Translations under genes and position numbers: made by a program
Shown here: piece by piece, positions 34,728 through 44,191 of the stretch
How the letters are laid out: each line of letters begins with the position of its first letter
Position numbering within the stretch: the stretch's first letter is position 1
The notes under the pieces: model-generated
What the model saw: only the letters and a program-made list of their open reading frames with translations
The model's database searches: none
Told to the model about the DNA's origin: nothing
Assembly: GCA_022821585.1 (NCBI GenBank)
Contig: JAJEDI010000035.1
Span: forward strand, 1-64,000
Direction of reading: 5' to 3'
Source of the DNA: Caldilineaceae bacterium
Lineage (GTDB): Bacteria; Chloroflexota; Anaerolineae; Caldilineales; Caldilineaceae
DNA: 64,000 bases

Positions 34728-34797
34728 CCGCGACCATACCAACTTTCTTATTGCGTGATTTGGCCGCTGCTTTCACATTCCCGTCATTGAGGAACCG

Positions 34798-36042
34798 ATG
34801 ACCGTTGAAATGATCAAAGGCGTTCCCGTCTGGGGCGAACCCCTTGACAACGCAGTCGCCCAAATACTAAACTGCGCCGGCGAAGCAGAGGCGGTCGCCT
34901 TGATGGCCGACCACCATCTGGGATACTCCGTTCCCATCGGTGGTGTGGTCGCCTTTCGGGACAAGCTGATTCCTGCTGGGGTAGGTTACGACATCGCCTG
35001 CGGTAACAAGGCCGTCCGTCTGGATATCCCAGCCGGTGAGGTGAAAGCAAACATTCAGACGATCATGGACGACGTCTGGCGCACGATCTCCTTTGGTATC
35101 GGTCGCAAAAACAAGGAGAGGGTCGATCATCAGCTTTTCGATGATGATCCGGCGTGGCACCTGCCCGTTGCCCACAATCTGAAAAAGCTGGCAGCCGAGC
35201 AACTGGGAACGGTAGGTAGCGGCAATCACTACGTCGACATCTTTGAAGATGAAAAAAGCCGCATCTGGGTTGGCGTCCACTTTGGGTCAAGGGGATTGGG
35301 CCACCGTCTCGCCACACACTTTATGAAAGCAGCCGACCGCGAGCAGGCCGGTCAACAAGCACCCGCACCCGCTGCCAGCAAGCGGTCCCGCCGCCGGCGA
35401 AGTGCTCTGGACGTCATTCCCAGCCTTCTCAAAACTGACTCAAACCTGGGCCAGGAGTACCTGGCCTGTATGCTATTGGCTGGCCGCTATGCCTACGCAG
35501 GACGGGACTGGGTCTGCAATCGGGTCGCCAAGCTGCTGGGCGCCAAAATCGTCGAAGGAATTCACAACCACCATAATTTCGCCTGGAAAGAGGAGCACGG
35601 GGGCGAACCGCTTTGGGTCACGCGCAAAGGGGCTACGCCGGCTTTCCCCGGCCAGAAGGGATTCGTCGGCGGCTCTATGGGAGATATTTCGGTCGTTCTG
35701 GAGGGCGTTGAGAGCCAGGAAGGCCAGATGGCGCTCTATTCGACCGTTCACGGCGCGGGCCGACTTATGTCGCGCACACAGGCGGCCGGCCGCTTCCGAT
35801 GGAAGAAAGGGCGTAAGATTCAAGTTAAAGAAGGGCAAATTCACCGCGAGCAAATGTTGGATTCGGTCCGGTTGATTGGAGCAACCTTGCGCGGCGCGGG
35901 AACCGACGAGTCACCCCAGGCCTACAAAAGCCTGCCGGATGTGCTGGAACATCACAGCAACACGATTCGCATTCTCCATACGCTCAGGCCTTTAGGGGTA
36001 GCCATGGCCGGCGAAAACGAGTACGACCCCTACAGAGACTGA
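34798..36042 (+). CDS. rtcB: RtcB family RNA ligase
   Basis: RtcB joins RNA 2',3'-cyclic phosphate or 3'-phosphate ends to 5'-hydroxyl ends using GTP and Mn. 414 aa. Family motifs: DHHLGYSVPIGG, GVGYDIACG (metal-binding Cys68), SGNHYVD (His144), HFGSRGLGH (His161), HNHHNF (about 256-260), and STVHGAGRLMSR with His318 at the position of the guanylylated histidine. Residues ~183-203 form an Ala/Gln/Arg-rich basic insert that is unusual. It follows sugar-metabolism genes by 70 bases and has GAGGA before the ATG. No archease or tRNA is nearby, so the role (tRNA splicing or RNA repair) is open. Confidence 0.88.
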   Translation: MTVEMIKGVPVWGEPLDNAVAQILNCAGEAEAVALMADHHLGYSVPIGGVVAFRDKLIPAGVGYDIACGNKAVRLDIPAGEVKANIQTIMDDVWRTISFGIGRKNKERVDHQLFDDDPAWHLPVAHNLKKLAAEQLGTVGSGNHYVDIFEDEKSRIWVGVHFGSRGLGHRLATHFMKAADREQAGQQAPAPAASKRSRRRRSALDVIPSLLKTDSNLGQEYLACMLLAGRYAYAGRDWVCNRVAKLLGAKIVEGIHNHHNFAWKEEHGGEPLWVTRKGATPAFPGQKGFVGGSMGDISVVLEGVESQEGQMALYSTVHGAGRLMSRTQAAGRFRWKKGRKIQVKEGQIHREQMLDSVRLIGATLRGAGTDESPQAYKSLPDVLEHHSNTIRILHTLRPLGVAMAGENEYDPYRD

Positions 36043-36080
36043 ACGGCGCTCTGGGTGGATCGACGCTTACCCCTTGACAG

Positions 36081-36100
36081 CGGGAGGGTGGTCCCGTTTT
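36081..36100 (+). terminator. Weak terminator after rtcB
   Basis: CGGGA (36081-36085) pairs with TCCCG (36092-36096), with TTTT following. The stem is only 5-6 bp. It sits between the rtcB stop and a convergent small gene. Confidence 0.35.
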
Positions 36101-36137
36101 GCCCCTTCCAGGTTCAGCTCATCGCTATGCCCAGACT

Positions 36138-36407
36138 CTACTCGCCAATCAGCCCTCTATCCTCAGCTTCCCCTAGTACGGCCTGAATCGTCTCTACCAG
36201 TTGGCGGGCCCCCTCGAAGCTCAACTCCACTGCCACGCGAGCGCCGGGCCCGTAACTCTCATTGACGAAGTCAATGTTGAGGGCGTGTTCCTCTGGCGCG
36301 TGGAAAGGGTGATCCCAGCTTACGTTCGCCTGGTTCATGTCAAACCAGCCGTCGGATCCCCTGCCAAACCCTTCAACTGGGACCTTTTGAACAATCATCG
36401 TACACAT
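36138..36407 (-). CDS. Small conserved protein, DUF6295-like
   Basis: 89 aa, soluble, no membrane segment. Opens MCTMIVQKVPVEG and has GWFDMNQANVSWDHPFHAPEEHALNIDFVNE, with a His-Pro-Phe-His core. It ends in a helix (GARQLVETIQAVLGEA). I recognise this as a small uncharacterised family (DUF6295) from memory, so the family label is tentative. The ATG has GGGGGAAAG upstream. It follows a dienelactone hydrolase-like gene by 58 bases on the same strand. Confidence 0.75.
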   Translation of the reverse strand: MCTMIVQKVPVEGFGRGSDGWFDMNQANVSWDHPFHAPEEHALNIDFVNESYGPGARVAVELSFEGARQLVETIQAVLGEAEDRGLIGE

Positions 36408-36465
36408 GTTGTCTTTCCCCCTAGAACGATTGCCTCTTTAGCCTGTCAATTCCACAATCTACCGC

Positions 36466-37224
36466 TCAGTTGGACAGTTTCTGGCCAAGAAACGCCCAGA
36501 TCTTGTCCCAACCGTCAACGGCTTGGGCCTGTCGATAGCTCGGCCGATGGTAGTAGAAAAATCCGTGCCCCGCGCCTTCATACATGTGGAATTCGAACTC
36601 CTTTCCCTGTCTCTTGAGAGCCTCTTCATGTACCGCTACTTCATCCGTTGTCGGGCTGTGATCCTCGGCGCCGAACAGACCCAAAACGGGGCAATTCAAG
36701 TCGGCTGTATAGTCAATGGGAGCAACCGGTCTCTGCGGTGTAAGCTGGTCATCTGGCATCACTACACCGCCCCCCCAGCAGTCGACGACCGCATCGAAAC
36801 CGGAAACCCGACTCGCTACCAGCACCGCGTGTCTGCCGCCTGAGCAAGTACCAAAGACGCCTACTTTTCCGTTCACAAAGGGCAATGCCCGCAGAAAGTG
36901 CATTGAGGCTTCCAGATCGGCAACGGCCTGGTCGTCGGGCACGCCGCCGTCTGCCCGCACTGCCGCCGCTACATCCTCCGGCGAGCCATGCCCGAATCTC
37001 TCATACAGATTTGGAGAAATAGCCACGTATCCGTGATGAGCAAACCTTCGGGTGGCCTCCCGGTACCATTCGTCCCAGCCCGGCATATGGTGGATCAAGA
37101 CCACGCCGGGAAAAGGGCCTTCACCAAGAGGGCGGGCGCAGTAGGCAAGGACTCGTACGCCGTCCCCTCCGCGTATTGCGACCGTTTCTGCCAGCATTCC
37201 CTCATACTGATCGGTTGTGTACAT
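36466..37224 (-). CDS. Dienelactone hydrolase family protein
   Basis: Alpha/beta hydrolase, 252 aa, soluble. The nucleophile elbow GTCSGGR carries Cys127. Asp188 in GAEDHS and His220 in GAGHGFF complete the Cys-Asp-His triad of the dienelactone hydrolase family. The HHMPGWDEW loop after strand 3 is also typical. The ATG has AGGAGA about 6 bases upstream. The substrate is unknown and may be a lactone or ester; no chlorocatechol-pathway genes are near. Confidence 0.9.
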   Translation of the reverse strand: MYTTDQYEGMLAETVAIRGGDGVRVLAYCARPLGEGPFPGVVLIHHMPGWDEWYREATRRFAHHGYVAISPNLYERFGHGSPEDVAAAVRADGGVPDDQAVADLEASMHFLRALPFVNGKVGVFGTCSGGRHAVLVASRVSGFDAVVDCWGGGVVMPDDQLTPQRPVAPIDYTADLNCPVLGLFGAEDHSPTTDEVAVHEEALKRQGKEFEFHMYEGAGHGFFYYHRPSYRQAQAVDGWDKIWAFLGQKLSN

Positions 37225-37664
37225 AACTCATTCTCCTGTAGTCTTCTACCCTGATTGAAGTTGTGGAGACGGGTACCGGCCATCAGTGCCCCGGTTTAAC
37301 TGGATCCTGCACTGTCACTGGTCGGCGTGCTGCCTGTCCCGGCACTTGGCTCTAAGAATAGCACAGCCGTGAGGTCTTTCCGCTATACCTCAAGGATGAA
37401 ATGCGCCACCATTAACTTGATTTGTGCAACGTGGACGACTAAAATAGGTCGAATTGAGTCAACTGCGCGAGCCACTTGCATGCTTCCGTTCTATTGACCA
37501 CTTGAGCATTCCCTACTTGGGTTCGCCCTGTCTTGCAAACCTACCACGCAGCCAACGACAAGGAAACTGTGCCTTACCCCTCCGAACGCGTCTGAAGCGC
37601 GGGGAGCAGAGTAACAGAAGTTGCGAAGGTCCAAAGAGCAAACTTACTCCCAAGAGGTGAACCG
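37225..37664. other. Intergenic region between divergent genes
   Basis: Contains the divergent starts of the dienelactone hydrolase and Nudix genes. No convincing consensus promoter, repeat or hairpin was found by eye. Confidence 0.3.
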
Positions 37665-38420
37665 ATGAACATTCTGCCACATGCCGTCAACCGATTCAAC
37701 GGCATCGAAATCAATACCGAAGACCTGCCCGCTGACGTTCCTACCTTCGAACAAGGTCTCGCCTCTTCTCTGGTGAAGTGGATCCAGGACGGCCGCTTTC
37801 TCGTTTGGCTGAATCTACCCATTGATCGAGCCGCATTCATTCCAATTTCCACAGCAGCCGGTTTTGAATTCCACCACACCGAACCAAACTACGTTCTGCT
37901 TGTCCGCAAACTTCAGGAAGATGCCTTGGTACCCGGGTACGCAACCCACTATATCGGGGCGGGCGGCGTTGTGATAAACAAGAATCAGGAACTATTGGTC
38001 GTCTCAGAGAGGCATCGCGGATCATCCCGACCATACTACAAGCTGCCCGGAGGCGCGCTCCATCCCGGTGAACACCTGGCTACAGCTGTTGTGCGTGAGG
38101 TTCTGGAAGAGACTGGGATCGAGACAGAGTTCGAGGCCGTGGTCTGTTGGCGCCACTGGCACGGCTATCGATATGGAAAATCGGACATCTACTTCATTTG
38201 CCGGCTCTCGCCTCTGACCCACGCAATCGAACGTGACGACTGGGAGATCGACGAGTGTTTGTGGATGCCCGTCAGTGAATATCTGCAGCATGAACTGGTA
38301 GGCGACTTCAATCGGGCCATCGTCGAGGCGGCTATCAAAACGCAAGGTTTGAGAAACTCATGGATGGACGGCTACGATGACCCCACCAAGCGCGAATTCT
38401 ACTGGCCTGAGTACAGGTAG
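37665..38420 (+). CDS. Nudix hydrolase, NUDT6-like
   Basis: 251 aa. A perfect Nudix box runs from Gly130 (GALHPGE) through REVLEETGI (to 152), so Mg-dependent hydrolysis of a nucleoside diphosphate derivative is expected. The N-terminal ~85 residues (FNGIEINTEDLPADVPTFE, then WLNLPIDRAAFIPISTAAGF) match the pre-Nudix domain found with NUDT6-type proteins. The C-terminal part ends in EFYWPEYR. The ATG has AGAGGTGA about 5 bases upstream. Substrate unknown. Confidence 0.88.
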   Translation: MNILPHAVNRFNGIEINTEDLPADVPTFEQGLASSLVKWIQDGRFLVWLNLPIDRAAFIPISTAAGFEFHHTEPNYVLLVRKLQEDALVPGYATHYIGAGGVVINKNQELLVVSERHRGSSRPYYKLPGGALHPGEHLATAVVREVLEETGIETEFEAVVCWRHWHGYRYGKSDIYFICRLSPLTHAIERDDWEIDECLWMPVSEYLQHELVGDFNRAIVEAAIKTQGLRNSWMDGYDDPTKREFYWPEYR

Positions 38421-38616
38421 TCATATCTCTCCTACGTAGCCCGGGTTTGCATGCAAACCTCTTGATGTTCATTCGCAACAGCGCACAGGGCATGTTCGCC
38501 GCAGATAGCGAAAGTGTCGATCCGGTAGTGATCGTCTTCAGGGCCCCAAAACCTTCCTTTAGCCCCTTCGACCAATCAACAAGCTGATACCCGACAAGAA
38601 AAATGGAGTATTGACT

Positions 38617-40491
38617 GTGGGCCCGATTCCTGGCAATGCACATTCACGCAGCCACATGGGACCGATAGCCAAATATGTGTGGCTTCTCTGTATGGCAGTG
38701 GTGGCATCTTCCATGCCAACCGCATGCGACTTCACTACTGGGCAGCTGGAGACCGCGCTCTGCACCAACGGCATCGCCGTGACGAACCCTACGGAAAACG
38801 TCGGTCTGGTTGATGATTGCGCCGCGCTTCTGGTCTTAAGGGACAGGCTGGCGGGCCAGGCTACTCTGAATTGGAGTGCACAACGACCAGTGGAAGAATG
38901 GGAAGGCGTCAGTATCGACTCAGAATCGACGCCGCCGCGCGTGACCGAGATTAGGCTCGATGGAAGAGGATTGACAGGCGAGTTGCCTCCTGCATTGGGT
39001 TCCCTCTCCAAACTTGAAGGGCTCTGGCTTCACGGCAATCGTTTGACCGGCAAGATTCCGTCGGAACTGGGCAAACTGGAACACCTTGAATGGCTGTGGG
39101 TGTACGACAACCGGCTGACAGGGGAGATTCCAACCGGATTCGGCGCCCTTGCGGAGTTACAAGGACTTGGCCTTCACGAAAACCACCTGACTGGAACCAT
39201 ACCCAAGGAACTCGGCGCGCTCACCGAATTGACCTGGTTGCGCCTGGACGGCAATCGGCTGACCGGCACGATTCCAGAAACGCTCGGCGCTCTAGACAAT
39301 CTGGTGGGACTGGGTCTTCACAGGAACCAGTTAACTGGCGGGATTCCTTCAGCCCTTGGCGGCCTTGCCTCTGTGGAGTGGTTCCGACTTGACGGCAACC
39401 ATCTGGAAGGTGAAATCCCGGCAGAGCTGGGCCAGCTCCACAAACTGGAGGGTTTGGGCCTTCAGGAAAACCACTTTACTGGTTCCGTTCCCCGTGAATT
39501 AGGTGATCTCAAGAATCTCGAGTGGCTCCACATATTCGACAACGACCTGGAAGGGACTATCCCCGCCAATTTGGGCGCGCTCTCCAGTTTGGTATGGCTG
39601 AGACTTGACAGAAACCGCCTTTCTGGCCCAATTCCAACCGAACTGAGTAGGCTGACAAACCTGCGTGAACTGGATCTCTCCGACAACAGATTGTCCGGTC
39701 CGGTCCCAGTCGAATTGAGCGCGCTTTCCGGTCTGGAGTGGCTTAGGCTCAATGACAATCGATTGGAGGGAGAGATTCCGATCGAATTCACAGGTCTCAG
39801 CAAACTGCGTGAACTGGGCCTCGCCGACAACCGGCTCACCGGCGAAATACCCTCGGAATTAAGCAACTTATTTTTCCTGGAGGGCCTGGACCTTCAGGGA
39901 AACCAGTTGATCGGACAAATACCTGGTGCTCTGGGTACTCTGGCAGACCTCGAGTGGCTGCATCTTTCCAACAACCGTCTCTCTGGCGAGATTCCTGAAG
40001 AACTGGGCGCCTTGGCCAAACTCCGGCGGCTGCGCCTGGATGGTAACGACCTGACGGGGCCGATCTCTTCATCGCTGGGAAGTCTAATGGATCTGAGGGA
40101 ATTGCGGCTGAACGACAATGAACTAGCAGGCGAGATTCCCCCCAATCTGAGCAAGCTGGAAAGCCTTCGCCACTTAGACCTTGCTGAAAACAAGCTGACT
40201 GGGGGAATACCCGCTGCGCTCGGCACACTCGCTGACCTTCGCTCGTTTCTGCTTGACGGAAACCAGCTGACGGACCAGATTCCCGCCGCATTGGGTTCAA
40301 TGTCGAGCCTGAGGGAACTGGGTCTCAGCAAGAACGATCTGACGGGGACTGTCCCCGGGGAATTGGGAGAGATCGCCAACTTGAGAACATTGCGACTGGC
40401 CGGAAACCTTTTAGGGGGATGCCTTCCCCAAACTCTGAAGCTGGTAAGCAACAGTGACTTCCCCGACACTGGTTTGCCTTACTGCGAATAA
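38617..40491 (+). CDS. Secreted plant-type leucine-rich repeat protein
   Basis: 624 aa. The GTG at 38617 is chosen because GGAG lies 8 bases upstream. An in-frame TTG two codons earlier and an ATG 13 codons later are alternatives. A signal-like segment (KYVWLLCMAVVASSMPTAC) ends in an imperfect lipobox. A cap region (about 60-105) with DDCAALLVLRDRL and LNWS precedes 21 tandem 24-residue repeats of the form LxxLxLxxNxLxGxIPxxLGxL, the plant-specific LRR class. A Cys-containing C-cap ends in LPYCE. It probably binds protein or glycan ligands at the cell surface (inference). No membrane span other than the signal is present. Confidence 0.88.
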   Translation: MGPIPGNAHSRSHMGPIAKYVWLLCMAVVASSMPTACDFTTGQLETALCTNGIAVTNPTENVGLVDDCAALLVLRDRLAGQATLNWSAQRPVEEWEGVSIDSESTPPRVTEIRLDGRGLTGELPPALGSLSKLEGLWLHGNRLTGKIPSELGKLEHLEWLWVYDNRLTGEIPTGFGALAELQGLGLHENHLTGTIPKELGALTELTWLRLDGNRLTGTIPETLGALDNLVGLGLHRNQLTGGIPSALGGLASVEWFRLDGNHLEGEIPAELGQLHKLEGLGLQENHFTGSVPRELGDLKNLEWLHIFDNDLEGTIPANLGALSSLVWLRLDRNRLSGPIPTELSRLTNLRELDLSDNRLSGPVPVELSALSGLEWLRLNDNRLEGEIPIEFTGLSKLRELGLADNRLTGEIPSELSNLFFLEGLDLQGNQLIGQIPGALGTLADLEWLHLSNNRLSGEIPEELGALAKLRRLRLDGNDLTGPISSSLGSLMDLRELRLNDNELAGEIPPNLSKLESLRHLDLAENKLTGGIPAALGTLADLRSFLLDGNQLTDQIPAALGSMSSLRELGLSKNDLTGTVPGELGEIANLRTLRLAGNLLGGCLPQTLKLVSNSDFPDTGLPYCE

Positions 40492-40588
40492 TGGGTCAGC
40501 TCGAAGATTCCGGCCTGCCAAATTTGGGTACGAGAACTGTTCGCCAACGGCGCTTAAGACATAGCGCGCACCAAACAGGAGCAACCTG

Positions 40589-42757
40589 ATGGCTATTCCA
40601 AGCGATTATACCGAAAGAGTCTACGCAGGCGTACTGGGTAAGCTGATCGGCGTATATCTGGGGAGACCTTTTGAAGGCTGGAGCTACGAAGTGCTGAGTG
40701 AACATTTTGGCGAAATCAACTATTACGTCCACGAGCATCTGGATGTGCCCCTCATCGTCACCGACGACGACATTTCCGGCACCTTCACCTTTCTGCGCGC
40801 CCTGCCCGACTATGGGAACAGTCGGGAGATTTCTGCGGCGCAGATCGGGCAGAGCTGGTTGAATTATATGATCGAAGAACGCACGATACTGTGGTGGGGA
40901 GGGTTGGGAAACTCAACCGAGCATACCGCCTACCTGCGGCTGAAAGAAGGCATTTCCGCCCCGGAGAGCGGTTCGATGGCTATGAACGGCCAGGTCGTGG
41001 CTGAGCAGATCGGGGCACAGATCTTCATTGACGGGTGGGCCATGGTCGCGCCCGGAGACCCTGAACTGGCAGCCGATCTGGCGCGGCGGGCCGCCAGCGT
41101 CTCCCACGACGGCGTCGCCATTCACGGCGCTCAGGTGCTGGCCGCCATGGAAGCTCAGGCCTTTATTGAAACTGATATCCAGAAACTTATCGATACGGGT
41201 CTGAAGTTTATTCCCGCAGACTCCCTCATTAGCACAATGATCGATCAGATACGTGAGTGGCATGCGCGCCACGGAGACGACTGGCGGGCAACACGCGAGC
41301 AGATCGCCGCCAACTTTGGCTACGACAAGTACGGCGGCAACTGCCACATGGTGCCCAATCATGCCCTCATCATTCAAGCCCTTCTCCACGGCGACGACAA
41401 TTTCCAGAAGTCGCTGATGATTGTTAACACCAGCGGTTGGGACACGGACTGCAATTCCGGCAATGTAGGCTGTCTCTTAGGAATCAAGAACGGTCTGGCC
41501 GGCCTAGAAGACGGCCCAGACTTTCGCGGTCCGGTGTCGGACCGGCTGTATCTGCCGACCGCCGACGGGGGACGGGCCATCACCGATGCCGTGACGGAAA
41601 GTCTGCACGTGGCCAACATCGGTCGCGCACTGTTTCAGGCCCCCTTGCACACGCCCAAAAGAGGCGCCCGCTACCACTTTGAACTACCCGGCTCAGTTCA
41701 AGGCTTCATGGCCGACGAAAGCGTTGACAGCCGCGGCACTCTGACCATCGAAAACGTGCCCGGCCACAGCCAGACCGGCAGCCGCAGTCTGGCCCTTCAA
41801 TTTGAAGGTGTCGCTACGGGACGCCCGGCACGCGCTGCTACCCCGACCTTCATCCCTTCCAGAGAAACTGCCGACTACTTTGACCGGCGGGGTTACGCGC
41901 TTCTTGCTTCCCCCTCCATCTATCCAGGACAGATTGTTTCCGCCGCGTTGGAGGCAGATTCCGCCAATGAGAGCGCCGTGGATGTGAGTCTGTTTCTGCG
42001 CCGATACCGGTCGACGGACGACGACCTGATTCTTGAGTCCGGACCTGGCCACAAGCTGCAGCCCGGTGAGCGTCATACCCTCAGTTGGACTTTGGAGGGG
42101 GCCGGAAACGAGCCCATCGCCGAAATCGGAGTGACCGTTCATAGCAACGAACGCACAGATGGCACGATTTACCTGGACTACCTTACTTGGACGGGGGAAC
42201 CCGAAGTAACCTTCACTCGCCCGGACACGCCGCTCGATCGACGCCGCTGGGATAAGGCCATCCCCCTGATGTGGAGACGCGGCTGGGTTGACGGTGTGGA
42301 CGGTTTCGACTTCTGGTGGCCGGAGTCATTCCGGCTCGTACAAAACAGTGGACGCGGCCTGCTCATGACGGGAACCAGAGAATGGCGTGACTACCAAGTA
42401 GAGTCAGAAGTAACTCTGCACCTCTGTAGTTCTGCCGGCATTGCGGTAAGAGTGCAGGGGATGCGCCGCTATTATGCCCTGTTGCTCTGCCGAACTGACG
42501 AAGGCCGTGGAGTTGCCCGTCTCATACGGGCTCTTGACGGTGACACTGTTCTGGCCGAGGCGGACTTCCCATGGGAATACGGCGAAAGCCACGCATTCGC
42601 CCTGCAGGTGGAAGGCGACCGCTTGCGAGGCTGCATCGACGATCTCGACGAACCTCTTTTTGACGTGTCCGACAACATGCTCGCCGGCGGGGGGATTGCA
42701 CTGGTGGTCGAAGAGGGGAGAGTGATGAGCGATGCAGTTTCAGTGCGCCCTGCGTGA
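40589..42757 (+). CDS. ADP-ribosylglycohydrolase family protein with C-terminal jelly-roll-like domains
   Basis: 722 aa. Residues 1-~345 are an ADP-ribosylglycohydrolase fold: VTDDDISGTFT at 57-67 and WDTDCNSGNVG at 284-294 supply the conserved Thr/Asp ligands of the two Mg ions. Residues ~360-722 are beta-rich and probably contain one or two concanavalin-like modules. The VSLFLRRYRST region and a final RVQGMRRYYALLLCR...RLRGCIDDLDEPLFDV part resemble glycan-binding or DUF1080-like domains. No signal peptide is present. The ATG has AGGAG about 8 bases upstream. The fusion hints at action on a sugar-containing substrate rather than on ADP-ribosylated protein, but this is inference. Confidence 0.85.
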   Translation: MAIPSDYTERVYAGVLGKLIGVYLGRPFEGWSYEVLSEHFGEINYYVHEHLDVPLIVTDDDISGTFTFLRALPDYGNSREISAAQIGQSWLNYMIEERTILWWGGLGNSTEHTAYLRLKEGISAPESGSMAMNGQVVAEQIGAQIFIDGWAMVAPGDPELAADLARRAASVSHDGVAIHGAQVLAAMEAQAFIETDIQKLIDTGLKFIPADSLISTMIDQIREWHARHGDDWRATREQIAANFGYDKYGGNCHMVPNHALIIQALLHGDDNFQKSLMIVNTSGWDTDCNSGNVGCLLGIKNGLAGLEDGPDFRGPVSDRLYLPTADGGRAITDAVTESLHVANIGRALFQAPLHTPKRGARYHFELPGSVQGFMADESVDSRGTLTIENVPGHSQTGSRSLALQFEGVATGRPARAATPTFIPSRETADYFDRRGYALLASPSIYPGQIVSAALEADSANESAVDVSLFLRRYRSTDDDLILESGPGHKLQPGERHTLSWTLEGAGNEPIAEIGVTVHSNERTDGTIYLDYLTWTGEPEVTFTRPDTPLDRRRWDKAIPLMWRRGWVDGVDGFDFWWPESFRLVQNSGRGLLMTGTREWRDYQVESEVTLHLCSSAGIAVRVQGMRRYYALLLCRTDEGRGVARLIRALDGDTVLAEADFPWEYGESHAFALQVEGDRLRGCIDDLDEPLFDVSDNMLAGGGIALVVEEGRVMSDAVSVRPA

Positions 42758-42849
42758 GGTCCGTTGACGACCATTGAATAGGCTGATCGTGTGTGCGATA
42801 ATGGAAGGACTGTTCTCGAATTCCACCAGTCTGGCCAGGCACGATTTGC

Positions 42850-43797
42850 ATGCATCCAAAGCAAATGCGGTTCGCCTTTGCGCCTTCGCCGGGGGCAAAG
42901 GCAAAACCCTTTCTCAAGTGGGCGGGTGGCAAGGGACAGCTTCTGCCACAGATAGGGCAGCATCTCCCTCCCGGCCTTTGGGAGGGAAGCCTCACCAAAT
43001 ATGCCGAACCCTTTATCGGTGGAGGCGCGGTCTTCTTTCAGATCGCAAACAGCTTTGAAGTCGACGAGTTCTTCATCTCCGACATGAATGAAGACCTCGT
43101 TCTTGCCTATCGCACAATCAGACAGCAGGTCGAGTTGTTGATAGAACGGCTTCAGGCCATAGAGCGTCTATACCAGCTCCTCGATGTTGATGGACGCCGC
43201 GAATTCTTCTACGAAACGCGGGCGTCGTTCAATCAGCGCGCGTCCTTGCGTTCGGGAACCGCGCCGGACGAGGAAGCCGGGCACGTCGCGCGCCTCATAT
43301 TTTTGAATCGCACCTGTTTCAACGGCCTCTACCGCGTGAATTCAAGTGGCGAATTCAATGTCCCGCACGGCAACTACCGCAATCCCAGGATCTGTGACGC
43401 GGCCAATCTGCGCTCAGTTTCACGTTCGCTCAGGAATACCGAAATCCGGTTTGGCGACTTCACTGCTTGTAGGGACTTTGTGGACGAAAACACCTTTGTC
43501 TATCTGGATCCCCCATACCGCCCAATCAGCAGGACAGCCAACTTCAACTCATTCTACCGAAGTCCCTTTGATGACGACGAGCAGAAACGACTGGCGCATT
43601 TCTACCAGGAGTTGGGAAATGCTGGTGCCAAACTGATGCTGAGCAATTCAGACCCCCATAACCAGAACCCCGAAGACAGTTTCTTTGAAGATCTCTACGC
43701 TGGCTTCAGCATTCACAAGGTTTACGCCAGCCGCAAGATAAACAGCAACGGGGCGAAACGCGGCCCAATTACAGAGCTGCTAATCGCAAACTACTGA
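42850..43797 (+). CDS. dam: DNA adenine methylase, Dam/DpnM family
   Basis: N6-adenine methyltransferase, 315 aa. The SAM-binding motif FLKWAGGK is at 21-28 and EPFIGGGA at 53-60. The catalytic DPPY is at 220-223. Family arrangement suggests GATC specificity, but this is not proved by sequence alone. No restriction endonuclease or second methylase is found in the flanks (the ADP-ribosylglycohydrolase ends 92 bases upstream and 394 bases are empty downstream). It is therefore probably a solitary methylase, or a remnant of a DpnII-type system. Confidence 0.9.
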   Translation: MHPKQMRFAFAPSPGAKAKPFLKWAGGKGQLLPQIGQHLPPGLWEGSLTKYAEPFIGGGAVFFQIANSFEVDEFFISDMNEDLVLAYRTIRQQVELLIERLQAIERLYQLLDVDGRREFFYETRASFNQRASLRSGTAPDEEAGHVARLIFLNRTCFNGLYRVNSSGEFNVPHGNYRNPRICDAANLRSVSRSLRNTEIRFGDFTACRDFVDENTFVYLDPPYRPISRTANFNSFYRSPFDDDEQKRLAHFYQELGNAGAKLMLSNSDPHNQNPEDSFFEDLYAGFSIHKVYASRKINSNGAKRGPITELLIANY

Positions 43798-44191
43798 TTT
43801 CTAATTGCGACGGAAGGGATTCCAGTAGACCAGATACGCGCGGAATGACCGTCTTGCCACTCCGAGAGGCAACTCCGGAGAAGTGATTCTCTATTTGCCT
43901 GGCCGGCTCCGTATACGGAGCGAGTCGACGTACCGAAAGACCGGGTTGCAGACACTTGTCGACACAATCCAATAGGCTGTACGTCCCTATTGTGCTCTGG
44001 GAGAGAGGAGCGTTTCTTGCCAGGAATCGATGTATACGTAACTGTGGATTCTGAACCTGGTGCGAGAGGGTGGGACATTCTGTACGGTGTGAATTGGTGC
44101 CAATCGATTAACCGCTGCTCGTCGACCAGTCAGAGGCAATCTTCGGCAGAAACACACTTCTACTCTTGGACGCCGAACAGACAGAGGCAAC
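43798..44191. other. Intergenic region, no gene recognised
   Basis: Between the converging dam and DUF2085 genes. Short frames occur on both strands but none has family resemblance or a convincing ribosome binding site. No clear terminator was seen. Confidence 0.35.

Noticed and set aside
38950-40455. 72-base periodic DNA in the LRR gene as a CRISPR or satellite array
   Set aside because: The period equals 24 codons of one open frame with conserved leucine positions; there are no spacers.
42850-44191. DpnII-like restriction-modification system
   Set aside because: Only the methylase is present; the 394 bases after it and the gene before it give no endonuclease.
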